A DNA stretch of 64,000 bases from Undibacterium sp. (GCA_030645915.1 JAUSNO010000021.1:62001-126000), one strand, 5' to 3'; counted from the first letter of the stretch, positions 44,740-54,921 are shown. Translations and numbers: made by a program. The notes: generated by a model from the letters alone, not told the origin.

Positions 44740-46923
44740 ATGGTAGCTAGTCTTTGGTTTGTCATCGCCTGCGGCATTATTGCTGTGGTGTATGGTTTGA
44801 TGTCGCGCAGCTGGATATTGAAGCAAGATGCCGGTAACGCTCGCATGCAGGAAATTGCGACCGCAATACAAGAAGGGGCCGCGGCATACTTATCCCGACA
44901 GTATCGAACTATCGCGATTGTTGGCGTGGTGTTGTTTGTGGCAATTGCCGCCTTGCCAGGCTTGGGCTTAATGCCCGCCATGGGGTTTCTGATCGGTGCG
45001 ATTTTGTCTGGCGCCTGTGGATTTATCGGCATGAATGTCTCGGTAAGGGCCAATGTCAGAACGGCGCAAGCCGCAACCAAAGGCATGAGTCAGGCCTTGG
45101 ATGTCGCATTTAAAGGCGGTGCCATTACTGGTATGTTGGTAGTTGGATTGGGCCTGTTGGGTGTGACAGTGTTTTATTGGGTATTAATGCTCTCAGCGCC
45201 GCATGGCCTGGGGCATACTGTCACGCAGCATGACGTCATCAAGCCGCTTATCGGGCTGGCGTTTGGTGCATCTCTTATATCGATTTTTGCGCGTCTTGGC
45301 GGCGGTATTTTTACCAAAGGCGCTGACGTCGGTGCCGATTTGGTCGGTAAGGTTGAAGCCGGCATTCCGGAAGATGACCCGCGTAATCCTGCCGTGATTG
45401 CTGATAACGTTGGCGATAACGTTGGCGATTGCGCCGGGATGGCCGCTGATTTATTTGAAACCTATGTCGTGACGCTGATTGCCACCATGTTGCTAGGGGC
45501 ATTGATGATCACGAATGCGACGACCGAAGCGATCATGTATCCGCTGTTGTTAGGCGCGGTATCCATACCTGCGTCCATCATCGGCTGCTCCATGGTCAAG
45601 CACACTCCAGGCAAAAAAATCATGTCGGCGCTTTACACTGGATTATGGTGGGCTGCTGGTTTATCTCTAATTGGCTTTGCAGTAGTGACCTGGATGATTT
45701 TGCCTGAAAATATGCGCATGCCCATGATGGGTGCTGCCATAGTTGGTATTGTATTGACCGGATTAATGGTTTATATCACCGAATACTACACTGGCACTGA
45801 TTTTAAACCGGTACGTCATATTGCAGAAGCGTCGACCACGGGCCATGGTACCAATATTATTGCTGGTCTCGGTGTGTCGATGAAGTCGACAGCTTATCCA
45901 GTGTTAGCTGTTTGCGCAGCTATTCTTGTGGCATATAAATTGGGTCAGATGTGTGATGCCGGTTTGTATGGCATCGCGATTGCGGCAACCTCGATGTTGT
46001 CGATGGCGGGTATTGTCGTCGCTCTTGACGCCTACGGCCCGATTACCGATAACGCCGGGGGCATTGCTGAAATGTCTGGCATGCCTGAGTCCGTGCGCGC
46101 GATTACCGATCCGCTTGATGCTGTCGGCAATACCACCAAAGCGGTTACTAAAGGGTATGCCATTGGTTCTGCAGGCTTGGCTGCGCTGGTTTTATTTGCT
46201 GATTACACCCATGCGCTTTCATCTGTTGGTCTGCAAGTGTCATTTGAATTGTCAGATCCAAAGGTGATTGTCGGTTTGTTCATTGGTGGCTTGATCCCTT
46301 ATTTGTTCGGTGCCATGGCGATGGAAGCGGTAGGCCGTGCAGCTGGTGCCGTGGTGGTGGAAGTGCGTCGTCAGTTCCGTGATATCAAAGGCATCATGGA
46401 CGGTACCGGCAAGCCAGAATACGATAAGGCAGTGGATATGCTGACCGCATCTGCGATCAAGGAAATGATACTTCCATCCTTGTTGCCAGTGGTAGTGCCA
46501 ATTATTGTCGGTTTGGCACTTGGCCCTGCTGCATTGGGCGGGATGTTAATGGGAACCATCGTCACAGGTTTGTTCGTGGCAATTTCCATGACAACAGGCG
46601 GCGGCGCATGGGATAACGCCAAAAAGTATATTGAAGACGGACATTTTGGAGGTAAGGGGTCTGAGGCGCACAAGGCCGCAGTAACCGGTGACACCGTTGG
46701 TGATCCATATAAAGATACGGCAGGCCCGGCAGTCAATCCACTGATCAAGATCATTAACATTGTGGCCCTGCTGTTGGTGCCATTGTTTCCTCTACTGCCT
46801 TGGACTGCTACTCAACCGGCTGTTCCACATGCTGCGGTTTCAGCAATTAAGAATGTTTCAGTTGTGAGCGGTGAGCTGGTGAAGCCTGCAGTTGCCGTTC
46901 CGCCGGCCTCTTCTGCTTACTGA
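44740..46923 (+). CDS. hppA: Membrane H+-translocating pyrophosphatase, K+-independent type
   Basis: 727 aa, about 16 spans. It pumps protons at the expense of PPi hydrolysis. Catalytic motifs are [20 protein letters not shown] and [18 protein letters not shown], repeated acidic clusters near [15 protein letters not shown]. Lys467 in [10 protein letters not shown] occupies the site where K+-dependent pumps have Ala, and Thr stands three residues later, which marks the K+-independent class. GGAGGAG sits 5 nt before ATG 44740; upstream in-frame codons lack support. Confidence 0.95.
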   Translation: MVASLWFVIACGIIAVVYGLMSRSWILKQDAGNARMQEIATAIQEGAAAYLSRQYRTIAIVGVVLFVAIAALPGLGLMPAMGFLIGAILSGACGFIGMNVSVRANVRTAQAATKGMSQALDVAFKGGAITGMLVVGLGLLGVTVFYWVLMLSAPHGLGHTVTQHDVIKPLIGLAFGASLISIFARLGGGIFTKGADVGADLVGKVEAGIPEDDPRNPAVIADNVGDNVGDCAGMAADLFETYVVTLIATMLLGALMITNATTEAIMYPLLLGAVSIPASIIGCSMVKHTPGKKIMSALYTGLWWAAGLSLIGFAVVTWMILPENMRMPMMGAAIVGIVLTGLMVYITEYYTGTDFKPVRHIAEASTTGHGTNIIAGLGVSMKSTAYPVLAVCAAILVAYKLGQMCDAGLYGIAIAATSMLSMAGIVVALDAYGPITDNAGGIAEMSGMPESVRAITDPLDAVGNTTKAVTKGYAIGSAGLAALVLFADYTHALSSVGLQVSFELSDPKVIVGLFIGGLIPYLFGAMAMEAVGRAAGAVVVEVRRQFRDIKGIMDGTGKPEYDKAVDMLTASAIKEMILPSLLPVVVPIIVGLALGPAALGGMLMGTIVTGLFVAISMTTGGGAWDNAKKYIEDGHFGGKGSEAHKAAVTGDTVGDPYKDTAGPAVNPLIKIINIVALLLVPLFPLLPWTATQPAVPHAAVSAIKNVSVVSGELVKPAVAVPPASSAY

Positions 46924-46977
46924 CAAATCGCGAAGATTGATTGCACTAAGGTTGGACAGTTTGTTGTTTCAATATTT

Positions 46978-47005
46978 AAAAAGACAGCTTCGGCTGTCTT
47001 TTTTT
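46978..47005 (+). terminator. Terminator of hppA
   Basis: AAGACAGC-TTCG-GCTGTCTT with a UUCG tetraloop and seven T. Confidence 0.95.
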
Positions 47006-47043
47006 AATTTTAGTGGTAACTATCGCTTGCAATATGAAATAAT

Positions 47044-47063
47044 TGACGTTTACGTAAACGTCA
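47044..47063 (+). promoter_or_regulatory. Perfect 20-bp palindrome, LiuR-like operator
   Basis: TGACGTTTACGTAAACGTCA is fully self-complementary. It resembles the site I recall for the MerR-family regulator LiuR of branched-chain amino acid degradation. It lies about 110 bp before the dehydrogenase gene at 47172, whose product fits that pathway. Its left end overlaps a TTGACG -35-like sequence. Confidence 0.65.
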
Positions 47064-47171
47064 TATGTGATGTTCGGCGCTGCTTGATTTAGCACATCAT
47101 TTTCAAGTGCCATGAGCAGACATCAATTGTTGTCACCATCTACTTTAGATTTAATATTGAAAGAGGAAAAA

Positions 47172-47930
47172 ATGCAAATTCAAAATAGTGTGTTTATCGT
47201 TACAGGCGGCGCATCTGGTTTAGGTGCAGCAACGGCAAGAATGATCGCAGCTAACGGCGGTAAAGTTGTGTTGGCTGACGTGCAGGTTGAAGCTGGAGAG
47301 AAACTGGCCGCTGAACTGGGTGGTGCATTCGTTAAATGTGACGTCACTTCCGAGGCTGATGGTAAGGCCGTCATCGTAGCCGCAGTTGCCTTAGGAACGA
47401 TCCGTGGCCTGATTAATTGCGCAGGTGTTGCACCCGCTGTAAAAACATTAGGGAAGGACGGCGCACATCCACTCGATGTATTCCAGCGCACTGTCAATAT
47501 CAATCTGGTCGGCACCTTCAATATGGCACGCTTGGCTGCCGAAGCAATGAGTAAAACAGAAGCCAATGATCAGGGGGAGCGTGGCATCATTATTAACACG
47601 GCCTCCGTCGCCGCTTATGATGGACAAATGGGACAGGCTGCATATGCATCCTCCAAAGCAGCGATTGTAGGTTTAACCTTGCCACTGGCACGTGATCTGT
47701 CACGTAATGGTATTCGTGTCATGACGATCGCCCCCGGTATTTTTGAGACGCCTATGTTGCTAGGAATGCCTCAGGAGGTTCAGGATGCATTGGGTAAGAT
47801 GGTGCCGTTCCCATCACGTCTTGGAAAACCGGAAGAGTATGCGCATTTGGCAAAAGCCATCATAGAAAACGTCATGTTGAACGGAGAAACTATCAGACTC
47901 GATGGCGCTATTCGCATGCAGGCAAAATAA
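47172..47930 (+). CDS. SDR dehydrogenase, probable 3-hydroxy-2-methylbutyryl-CoA/3-hydroxyacyl-CoA dehydrogenase
   Basis: 252 aa short-chain dehydrogenase with TGGASGLGAATAR (NAD-binding), INCAGVAPA, the Ser of NTASVAAYDGQMG, YASSK (catalytic Tyr/Lys) and IAPGIFETPM. The pattern is that of type II HADH (HSD10/IvdG), acting in isoleucine breakdown and short-chain beta-oxidation. ATG 47172 has AGAGG 5 nt upstream. It is monocistronic: a terminator follows at 48007. Confidence 0.88.
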   Translation: MQIQNSVFIVTGGASGLGAATARMIAANGGKVVLADVQVEAGEKLAAELGGAFVKCDVTSEADGKAVIVAAVALGTIRGLINCAGVAPAVKTLGKDGAHPLDVFQRTVNINLVGTFNMARLAAEAMSKTEANDQGERGIIINTASVAAYDGQMGQAAYASSKAAIVGLTLPLARDLSRNGIRVMTIAPGIFETPMLLGMPQEVQDALGKMVPFPSRLGKPEEYAHLAKAIIENVMLNGETIRLDGAIRMQAK

Positions 47931-48006
47931 ATCGTGTTGTAAATTGTTGCGCAATAAATGAAATTATCCATTGCAGCATGACATTTTGATAGCTGGCTTA
48001 TACACT

Positions 48007-48035
48007 AGGGCAAACGATATGTTTGCCCTTTTTTT
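48007..48035 (+). terminator. Terminator between the dehydrogenase and patatin genes
   Basis: AGGGCAAAC-GATAT-GTTTGCCCT, 9-bp perfect stem and a T run. It lies inside the longer frame that begins at 47971 and therefore supports the patatin start at 48049. Confidence 0.92.
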
Positions 48036-48048
48036 ACGTTGGAATTTA

Positions 48049-49233
48049 ATGATTGATAATGCAAATACCGGATTGATTTTAACTGGAGGCGGTGCTCGGG
48101 CAGCTTATCAGGTGGGAGTTCTGAAAGCAATTTCAGATATTTTATTAGAAGAAGGATGGGATCCAAAGGATAATCCATTCGGTATCATTTGTGGTACTTC
48201 AGCGGGTGCGATAAATGCTACGGCCTTGGCTTGTCGATGCGATAATTTTCAAGAATCGATCGCCAGCATTCTTCACGTATGGGAGAATTTTGAAGCTGCC
48301 CAAGTTTATCGAGCTGACTCCTTGGGCGTAATCCGTTCGGGCGCAAGATGGCTTTCCCTGATGTCGTTTGGCTGGCTACTGAATAAATGGCGCAAATCCC
48401 CCCCAACTTCCCTTTTAGATAATTCGCCCCTGGCGGGTTTGCTGAGTCGAATGTTGGATATGGATCGCCTGGATCAGGCATTGGCGAATGGAGTACTGCG
48501 CGCACTTGCCGTTACTGCATCCTCATACACAGCCGGTCAGCATCTGACGTTTTACCAAACCTTGGCTGACATTGAACCCTGGGTAAGAAGCCAGCGACTA
48601 GCACAGCGCGATTTCATTGGCGTACAGCATTTACTGGCATCCTCGGCAATTCCATTTATTTTTCCCGCTGTTCCACTTAACTGGGGGGGGAGATTGGAAT
48701 ATTGTGGAGATGGATCAATGCGGCAGTTGGCGCCAATTTCTCCAGCGATTCACTTAGGTGCAAAAAAAGTCTTAATTGTTGGTGCAGGGCGCTTGTCTGA
48801 ACCTCCTCATCAACATACTGAAAATGCGCAATACCCGAGTCTCGCGCAAATTGCTGGTCATGCGATGTCGAGTATTTTTTTAGATAGTCTTGCGGTAGAT
48901 ATCGAAAGATTGATGCGAATCAACAAGACTTTATCCATGCTACCACCAGAAATGTTGGAAAATACACCATTGAAACCTGTGGATATTCTGGTGATTGCAC
49001 CTTCAGAGAGGTTGGATGAAATCGCTAGTCGCCACACGCATAGTTTGCCGTTACCTGTCAGAACGATGCTAGGTGGTATCGGAGCGACAGAGGTGCGCGG
49101 TTCAGCACTTGCCTCTTACCTATTATTTGAATCTAGTTATACGCAAGAGTTGATTGCGTTAGGCAAGAAAGATACTTGGGAGAAACGTAAAGATGTATGT
49201 AATTTCTTTTCGGATAAGGCAAAATTTGCTTGA
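48049..49233 (+). CDS. Patatin-like phospholipase
   Basis: 394 aa serine lipase-fold protein. Oxyanion loop GGGARAAYQVGVL near the start, nucleophile elbow GTSAG (Ser at about residue 52), and the dyad Asp in YCGDGSMRQ. Length and the absence of a signal peptide fit the cytoplasmic or membrane-bound patatins. GGA precedes ATG 48049. Substrate (phospholipid or PHA-granule lipid) not determinable. Confidence 0.88.
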   Translation: MIDNANTGLILTGGGARAAYQVGVLKAISDILLEEGWDPKDNPFGIICGTSAGAINATALACRCDNFQESIASILHVWENFEAAQVYRADSLGVIRSGARWLSLMSFGWLLNKWRKSPPTSLLDNSPLAGLLSRMLDMDRLDQALANGVLRALAVTASSYTAGQHLTFYQTLADIEPWVRSQRLAQRDFIGVQHLLASSAIPFIFPAVPLNWGGRLEYCGDGSMRQLAPISPAIHLGAKKVLIVGAGRLSEPPHQHTENAQYPSLAQIAGHAMSSIFLDSLAVDIERLMRINKTLSMLPPEMLENTPLKPVDILVIAPSERLDEIASRHTHSLPLPVRTMLGGIGATEVRGSALASYLLFESSYTQELIALGKKDTWEKRKDVCNFFSDKAKFA

Positions 49234-49326
49234 AATCGTTATTTAAAAAATATCAAAGGTTGATTCTCAAGATACAAAACTGTAACCTACGATACTTAAA
49301 TACATTCGTAGCATCGAGATTTGAGC

Positions 49327-49707
49327 ATGAATATCAAGCAATTATGGGTAACAAAATTTAGTATTTTCCTGATAACGCTTTTTTTTACAATAAGTGTTTT
49401 CGCGAAGGAGTCCAGCCAACTTGGTGTTATTAGTGTTGCTTCTTTGCCAAAAGAAGGGCAGGAGACACTCATCTTGGTCAAGCAGGGCGGTCCTTTTCCA
49501 TACGAAAAAGATGGAAAAATATTTGGAAATTATGAAGCTAGGTTACCAAAACAAAAACGTGGTTACTACCATGAATATACGGTGAAAACCCCTAAAGTCA
49601 GAAGTCGAGGTGCGAGGCGTATTATTGCTGGCGGCCAGCCTATGACTTCAGGTGAATATTATTACACGGAAGATCACTATGAAAATTTCAAGCGGATACA
49701 GCGCTAA
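49327..49707 (+). CDS. Secreted guanyl-specific ribonuclease (barnase/RNase Sa family)
   Basis: 126 aa. Signal peptide (residues 1-26, ending SVFAK) and a mature domain carrying the family triad: Glu83 in YYHEYTVKTP, Arg in RSRGARRII (97/98) and His117 in YYTEDHYENF. This is close to the pattern of RNase Sa. It should cut RNA after G in the periplasm or outside. A barstar-like gene follows 36 nt downstream, which protects the cell. Confidence 0.92.
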   Translation: MNIKQLWVTKFSIFLITLFFTISVFAKESSQLGVISVASLPKEGQETLILVKQGGPFPYEKDGKIFGNYEARLPKQKRGYYHEYTVKTPKVRSRGARRIIAGGQPMTSGEYYYTEDHYENFKRIQR

Positions 49708-49743
49708 GTTGATTTTTTGCAAGATGTAGTAGACGGAGTTTTT

Positions 49744-50172
49744 ATGGCAATAATCTCACCAGTAGAGGGAGAAATGGATTTGTTAAAAACAGTCGCGCCA
49801 AATGTTGTGCAATCTATTCGTGCGTTCCGGGTTCCAGAGTTGCAGACCGAGGCAGCCAGACTCGGGCAGCATTTCCTATATGCTTACTGTCTTGACGCGA
49901 GCACTAAGCAGCAAGTTTTGGGGAAAATTGCCACGTCATTTGGATTTCCTAAACATTTTGGTAAAAATTTTGATGCTTTGTCGGATTGCCTAACTGATCT
50001 TGTTTATAAATCTGGTACCCAACCAGGATTTGTTGTTGTCTTGGAGCAACTTCCAAATACGTCAAAATTTGACAAGGAAGCAAGGGAAACACTTCTAGAT
50101 GTTTTTCGTGATGCAGCAGATTTTTGGGCAGAAAAGAAAGTTGCATTTCGCGTGTTTTATTCTTTTGAATAG
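49744..50172 (+). CDS. Barstar-family ribonuclease inhibitor
   Basis: 142 aa, no signal peptide. FGFPKHFGKNFDALSDCL (about residues 68-85) is the barstar signature with the acidic helix that blocks the guanyl-RNase active site. GGAG lies 5 nt before ATG 49744; an upstream TTG frame has no ribosome site. About 50 extra N-terminal residues compared with the 90-aa barnase inhibitor. Operon partner of the RNase. Confidence 0.92.
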   Translation: MAIISPVEGEMDLLKTVAPNVVQSIRAFRVPELQTEAARLGQHFLYAYCLDASTKQQVLGKIATSFGFPKHFGKNFDALSDCLTDLVYKSGTQPGFVVVLEQLPNTSKFDKEARETLLDVFRDAADFWAEKKVAFRVFYSFE

Positions 50173-50196
50173 CTTATTTTAATATCAAAGGTATCT

Positions 50197-50226
50197 ATGC
50201 CGGCTTTGAAAGGTCGGCATTTTTAT
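50197..50226 (+). terminator. Terminator of the RNase/barstar pair
   Basis: ATGCCG..CGGCAT stem extended through wobble pairs to about 11 bp, followed by TTTTATTT. It lies inside the longer purN frame and argues for the later purN start. Confidence 0.8.
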
Positions 50227-50262
50227 TTGGGGCTTAGGCTAGTACAGCGGTACAATGCCGCC

Positions 50263-50892
50263 ATGAAAAAGATCGTGATACTCATTTCCGGACGCGGGAG
50301 CAACATGCAATCCATTGCTCATGCCGCTAAAGAACAACAGTGGCCAGCGCAAATTGTGGCTGTCATAAGCAACCGGACTGATGCCGCTGGTCTTGAATAT
50401 GCTGCTAGTCTCGGCATACCGACTTCGGTAGTAGTAAGCAAAAATTTCGCGACGCGCGATGCCTTCGATTCTGCACTTCAATTAGAAATAGATCGATATT
50501 CTCCAGATTTAGTGGTTTTAGCTGGCTTCATGCGGATATTGACTGCACCGTTCGTTCAGCACTATGCCGGTAAGATGATCAATATTCACCCGTCATTGCT
50601 GCCTAGCTTTACGGGCCTGGCGACGCATAAACAGGCACTTGAGGCGGGTGTGAAAGTGCATGGTGTGACGGTTCATTTCGTTACCGCTGAACTTGACCAT
50701 GGTCCGATTATTGACCAGGCAGCGATAAGAGTATTTGACAACGATACTGAAGAAAGTTTGTCCGCACGATTGTTGTCACACGAACACTTGATTTACCCTA
50801 GGGCAGTACGGTGGTTTGTGGAAGGTAAACTGACAGTTAAGGGTAATTGCGTTCATGTTGACGTAAGTTCAACTGATAATATAGAGAATTAA
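50263..50892 (+). CDS. purN: Phosphoribosylglycinamide formyltransferase
   Basis: 209 aa. MKKIVILISGRGSNMQSI with the GAR phosphate loop, then the catalytic INIHPSLLPSFTGL and ELDHGPIIDQAA. It transfers the formyl group from 10-formyl-THF in purine synthesis. ATG 50263 is the family start; no clear ribosome site is present. It lies 12 nt before rsmB. Confidence 0.95.
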   Translation: MKKIVILISGRGSNMQSIAHAAKEQQWPAQIVAVISNRTDAAGLEYAASLGIPTSVVVSKNFATRDAFDSALQLEIDRYSPDLVVLAGFMRILTAPFVQHYAGKMINIHPSLLPSFTGLATHKQALEAGVKVHGVTVHFVTAELDHGPIIDQAAIRVFDNDTEESLSARLLSHEHLIYPRAVRWFVEGKLTVKGNCVHVDVSSTDNIEN

Positions 50893-50904
50893 AAAGGAAT
50901 AAAA

Positions 50905-52194
50905 ATGAGATTACCTCCAGCGATCATCGGTCATGCCGAAGAAGTATTACGTGAAATATTACGTTTCACAGGCCCCGCAGACGGTACGTTGTCACGGTAT
51001 TTTCGGGAACATCCACGTTTAGGCGGTCGGGAAAGAGGTGTTATAGCCGAAGCAATTTACGGTTTGTTACGTAATAAAAGCGTCTACACGAGTTTCTCAG
51101 AATCCGGAACTGGCTCTGCCATGCGTCGAATTACTTTGCTGGGACTAGCAGATGCTGTTGGTGTCGACTCTCTTGGCGGATTAAGCGAAGACGAAACCGC
51201 CTGGCTGCAAAGAGTGATGCTGATTGATCGTACACATTTGCCCGTTGCTATGAAATCAAACATGCCAAACTGGTTATGGCAAAAGCTTGTGCAAAAATTT
51301 GGTGAAGATGAAGCTCTACAACTTGCTGAGTCGCTGAACACCCCGGCCGCATTGGACTTGCGAGTAAATACCTTAAAAGGTAATCGGGATGATGTGATCG
51401 GCATTTTGGCGTTAGCCCCGATTATTGCTGAACCCACTCCTTTTTCTGCAACTGGTCTGAGGATCAAGAAAAAGCCCTCCATTCAAAATCTTCCCTTGTT
51501 TATAGATGGAACAATAGAAGTACAGGACGAGGGTAGTCAACTATTGGCTCAATTGCTCGGTGCAAAACGGGGCGAAATGGTCGCCGATTTTTGTGCTGGG
51601 GCAGGCGGTAAAACACTCGCGTTAGGCGCCTTCATGCGAAATACCGGACGTCTTTACGCTTTTGATATTTCTGAAAAGCGCTTGGCTCGACTAAAACCGC
51701 GCTTGGCGCGCAGTGGATTGTCGAATGTTCATCCAGTACTCATTGCACATGAGCGTGATACCAAAATTAAGCGATTGGCGGGCAAGCTTGACCGTGTTTT
51801 GGTTGACGCACCATGCAGTGGTTTGGGAACGCTAAGGCGAAATCCTGACGTGAAGTGGCGTCAAACTGAAACCGGTATCGCTGAGTTGAATGTAAAGCAG
51901 ACGGCAATTCTTGATAGTGCAGCTAGACTACTAAAGTCTGGTGGACGTTTGGTTTATGCAACTTGCAGCATGCTTGAAGAAGAGAATGAAAACATTGTTC
52001 AGGCTTTTCTGTTGGCACACCCCGATTTCACCTTAATTCCCGCTTCACAAGTTCTTGCCGAGCAAAAGGTAAATCTTGAAATGGGTGATTACCTGAAACT
52101 TTTGCCACACAAACACCAAACAGACGGATTTTTCGCCGCCATTATGCAAAGGGCTAATTTGGCGACTGAAAATATTGTTGCGGCAGATATTTAA
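50905..52194 (+). CDS. rsmB: 16S rRNA m5C methyltransferase, RsmB/Sun-like
   Basis: 429 aa. An N-terminal NusB-like domain (about residues 1-150) is followed by a SAM-dependent methyltransferase with DFCAGAGGKTLALG, the Cys motif DAPCSGLGTLRRNPD and the catalytic Cys of YATCSMLEEENE. AAGGAA precedes the ATG. Probably co-transcribed with purN and the channel gene. Confidence 0.92.
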   Translation: MRLPPAIIGHAEEVLREILRFTGPADGTLSRYFREHPRLGGRERGVIAEAIYGLLRNKSVYTSFSESGTGSAMRRITLLGLADAVGVDSLGGLSEDETAWLQRVMLIDRTHLPVAMKSNMPNWLWQKLVQKFGEDEALQLAESLNTPAALDLRVNTLKGNRDDVIGILALAPIIAEPTPFSATGLRIKKKPSIQNLPLFIDGTIEVQDEGSQLLAQLLGAKRGEMVADFCAGAGGKTLALGAFMRNTGRLYAFDISEKRLARLKPRLARSGLSNVHPVLIAHERDTKIKRLAGKLDRVLVDAPCSGLGTLRRNPDVKWRQTETGIAELNVKQTAILDSAARLLKSGGRLVYATCSMLEEENENIVQAFLLAHPDFTLIPASQVLAEQKVNLEMGDYLKLLPHKHQTDGFFAAIMQRANLATENIVAADI

Positions 52195-52219
52195 TCGAGC
52201 AACAGAAAATTTATTTTTC

Positions 52220-53527
52220 ATGAACCCGCTATTATTAGAGAGTTTATTATCAAACTTGGCGAAGGACTTTCGCGATGTTAACTTTCTCTGGCAAATTGGC
52301 GCTGTATTTGTCTGCTTTGCTCTGACATGGTTAGTTTCTCGATTTTTGCAAAAAATAATTCCTTCATCAGGCTCAATAAAATTAGGTGGAAAGAGTTTTT
52401 TAAGGGTCCTGGTTCCGACCCTTATTTTGTTCTTTCTCCTTATCGTTAAAGCTATCTTAGGGAAATGGCAGCATACAAACTTATTGAGTTTACTTGTCCC
52501 TATTGTCGGTTCGTTTGCGCTGATTCGATTCGGATTTTACGTTGTGCGGCACACGTTTTCACGTGATGGGAAAGTGGGCAGTTTCCTGGCGATTTTTGAA
52601 AAGCTGTTTGCTGGGTTGGTCATGTTAGGTGTAGTTTTGCATTTCACTGGTTTGTGGCAAGAGCTTTCTTCTTCTTTAGATGACACTGTCATTTCATTTG
52701 GTCGCAATAAAATCTCCCTTTTAGAGGTACTGCAAGCGATCGCTTCAGTGATCGTTACATTGATTGTTGCGATGTGGGCAAGCGCAGCGCTTGAGGCGCG
52801 TCTTATGCGGTTGCCGTCCATGCACTCCTCTCTTAAAGTTGTTTTTTCGAGATTGGGACGAACTGCCCTAATTCTTGTGGCTGTTTTGGTGAGCCTGTCA
52901 ATGGTAGGTATTGATTTGACCGTGCTCTCAGTGTTTGGAGGTGCCCTGGGAGTGGGTTTAGGTTTAGGCTTGCAAAAAGTGACGAGTAGTTATATTTCCG
53001 GTTTCATTATTCTATTGGATGGAAGCATTTCTATCGGCGACATGATTTCTGTCGATAAATTTAATGGGAGCGTTACCGACATCAAGACGCGCTATACCGT
53101 CCTGAAAGGTTTGGATGGTGGTGAGTCAATCATTCCGAATGAAATGCTGGTCTCGAATCCCGTCCAAAATTACTCTTTAACTGACCGTTCTATTGTGATG
53201 AACACAGATTTGACTGTTGGCTATGAAACAGATTTAGACGTATTACTTCCCCTGCTTGTACATGCAACGGAAAGTATTGAGCGGGTATCAAAAGAAAATT
53301 GCCCATCTGCATATTTGATGAAATTCGGTGCCGACGGACTCGATTTGCGGGTAGGGTTCTGGATTGCAGATCCTGAAAATGGTCGTACCAACGTATTGTC
53401 TGAAGTTAACAGAGCAATCTGGAAGGCTTTGCAGCTGCATTCGATTGAATTGCCATACCCACAACGAGTTATTACAGTGAATGATACTTCCGGTAAAGTT
53501 TTAGACCTTGGTCTGGAAAAAAGGTAA
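52220..53527 (+). CDS. MscS-family mechanosensitive channel
   Basis: 435 aa. Several N-terminal spans, then the pore helix region VFGGALGVGLGLGLQKVTSS and the beta domain (GDMISVDKFNGSVTDIKTRYTVL, IIPNEMLVSNPVQNYSLTD). ATG 52220 is chosen because the longer frame overlaps rsmB. Ribosome site weak. Confidence 0.9.
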   Translation: MNPLLLESLLSNLAKDFRDVNFLWQIGAVFVCFALTWLVSRFLQKIIPSSGSIKLGGKSFLRVLVPTLILFFLLIVKAILGKWQHTNLLSLLVPIVGSFALIRFGFYVVRHTFSRDGKVGSFLAIFEKLFAGLVMLGVVLHFTGLWQELSSSLDDTVISFGRNKISLLEVLQAIASVIVTLIVAMWASAALEARLMRLPSMHSSLKVVFSRLGRTALILVAVLVSLSMVGIDLTVLSVFGGALGVGLGLGLQKVTSSYISGFIILLDGSISIGDMISVDKFNGSVTDIKTRYTVLKGLDGGESIIPNEMLVSNPVQNYSLTDRSIVMNTDLTVGYETDLDVLLPLLVHATESIERVSKENCPSAYLMKFGADGLDLRVGFWIADPENGRTNVLSEVNRAIWKALQLHSIELPYPQRVITVNDTSGKVLDLGLEKR

Positions 53528-53571
53528 AATACTAGGCAAAATATACTAATTTGGCAGCTGGTTTTTAAAAA

Positions 53572-54816
53572 ATGAGCTGCGATCATGTCATTAACAACGG
53601 AGTAAATGTTATTTTGAGTACTTTTCTTGATGCTGTAATTGATTTTCTTTCAAATGGACTTACTCGCGCTACTGGTTGGCAAGTGTTTGCGTTTACGATG
53701 GTAGTCACTCATATTACGATTGCCAGTGTCACTATTTTTCTGCATCGTTGTCAGGCTCACCGTGCACTTGAATTACATGCAATTCCAAGTCATTTTTTTC
53801 GGTTTTGGTTATGGCTTACGACAGGCCAGGTTACCAAAGAATGGGCTGCTATTCATCGCAAGCACCATGCAAAATGTGATACGGAAGAAGACCCGCATAG
53901 CCCGGTAACCAGGGGTATCAAGAAGGTCTTATTCGAAGGCGCTGAATTATATCGTGCTGAATCTAAAAATATGGAGACCATGCAAAAATATGGACATGGA
54001 ACGCCGGATGACTGGATGGAGCGCAATGTGTACACGCGATTCAGCTGGCAAGGCATCATGTTAATGCTTGTTATTAATGTATTGTTGTTTGGCGTTGTCG
54101 GTGTAAGTGTTTGGGCGGTTCAAATGATGTGGATTCCGATTACTGCTGCGGGCATTATTAACGGTATCGGACATTATTGGGGCTATAGAAATTATGATTG
54201 TGCAGATGCATCAACAAATGTTTTTCCTTTAGGGATATTAATTGGCGGTGAGGAGTTACATAATAACCATCATACTTTTGGTACTTCTGCAAAACTTTCT
54301 TCTAAATGGTATGAGTTTGATATTGGCTGGTTTTATATTCGCTCAATGGAAATTGTAGGCTTGGCAAATGTAAAAAAGATTGCTCCTGAACCTAAATTCT
54401 CAGAAGCAAAAAGTATCATTGACCTCGACACGCTGCAGGCAGTAATCACAAATCGATATGATGTTATGGCCAAATATACAAAGTCCTTACGTCAAGCATG
54501 GCGCAGTGAAGTGGCTCAGCTGCGTGTCAAATCACAGTTTGAAGAAGGATTTTTGAAGGCAGCAAAAAAACTTTTACAGAGAGAGCCTAGCAAATTAGAA
54601 GCGCCTCAAAAACAGCAATTATCCGAGTTACTTGCGCATAGCAGTGCATTAAAGACTATGCATGAAATGCGGGTTGAGCTTGGTTTGATTTGGGAGCGCT
54701 CAACAGTGAGCCGTGAACAATTGGTTTGTCAGCTGCAAGACTGGTGTATTCGTGCAGAAGCATCAGGTATTCAAACCTTGCACGATTTTTCAAGAAGACT
54801 TCGCAGTTATGCTTAA
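53572..54816 (+). CDS. Fatty acid desaturase (acyl-CoA/phospholipid delta-9 type)
   Basis: About 400-414 aa di-iron membrane enzyme. Three histidine boxes are seen: HRCQAHR, HRKHH and HNNHH, with hydrophobic spans before and between. The C-terminal 120 residues are a charged extension. The start is uncertain: ATG 53572 has no ribosome site, whereas TTG 53614 (MSTFLDAVIDFLSNGL) matches where relatives begin and has GGAG 11 nt upstream; I favour the TTG. Likely role is membrane fluidity. Confidence 0.9.
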   Translation: MSCDHVINNGVNVILSTFLDAVIDFLSNGLTRATGWQVFAFTMVVTHITIASVTIFLHRCQAHRALELHAIPSHFFRFWLWLTTGQVTKEWAAIHRKHHAKCDTEEDPHSPVTRGIKKVLFEGAELYRAESKNMETMQKYGHGTPDDWMERNVYTRFSWQGIMLMLVINVLLFGVVGVSVWAVQMMWIPITAAGIINGIGHYWGYRNYDCADASTNVFPLGILIGGEELHNNHHTFGTSAKLSSKWYEFDIGWFYIRSMEIVGLANVKKIAPEPKFSEAKSIIDLDTLQAVITNRYDVMAKYTKSLRQAWRSEVAQLRVKSQFEEGFLKAAKKLLQREPSKLEAPQKQQLSELLAHSSALKTMHEMRVELGLIWERSTVSREQLVCQLQDWCIRAEASGIQTLHDFSRRLRSYA

Positions 54817-54843
54817 TTCGAATAGATAATAATTATCTTGATG

Positions 54844-54877
54844 AAAACGGCGCTTTTAAGTACGGCGCCGTTTTTTT
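54844..54877 (+). terminator. Terminator of the desaturase gene
   Basis: AACGGCGC / GCGCCGTT with an 11-nt loop and seven T. Confidence 0.93.
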
Positions 54878-54921
54878 ATGCGCGATATTTGTTAAGTGCC
54901 AATGTGAAGAAAAGAAGCTTA

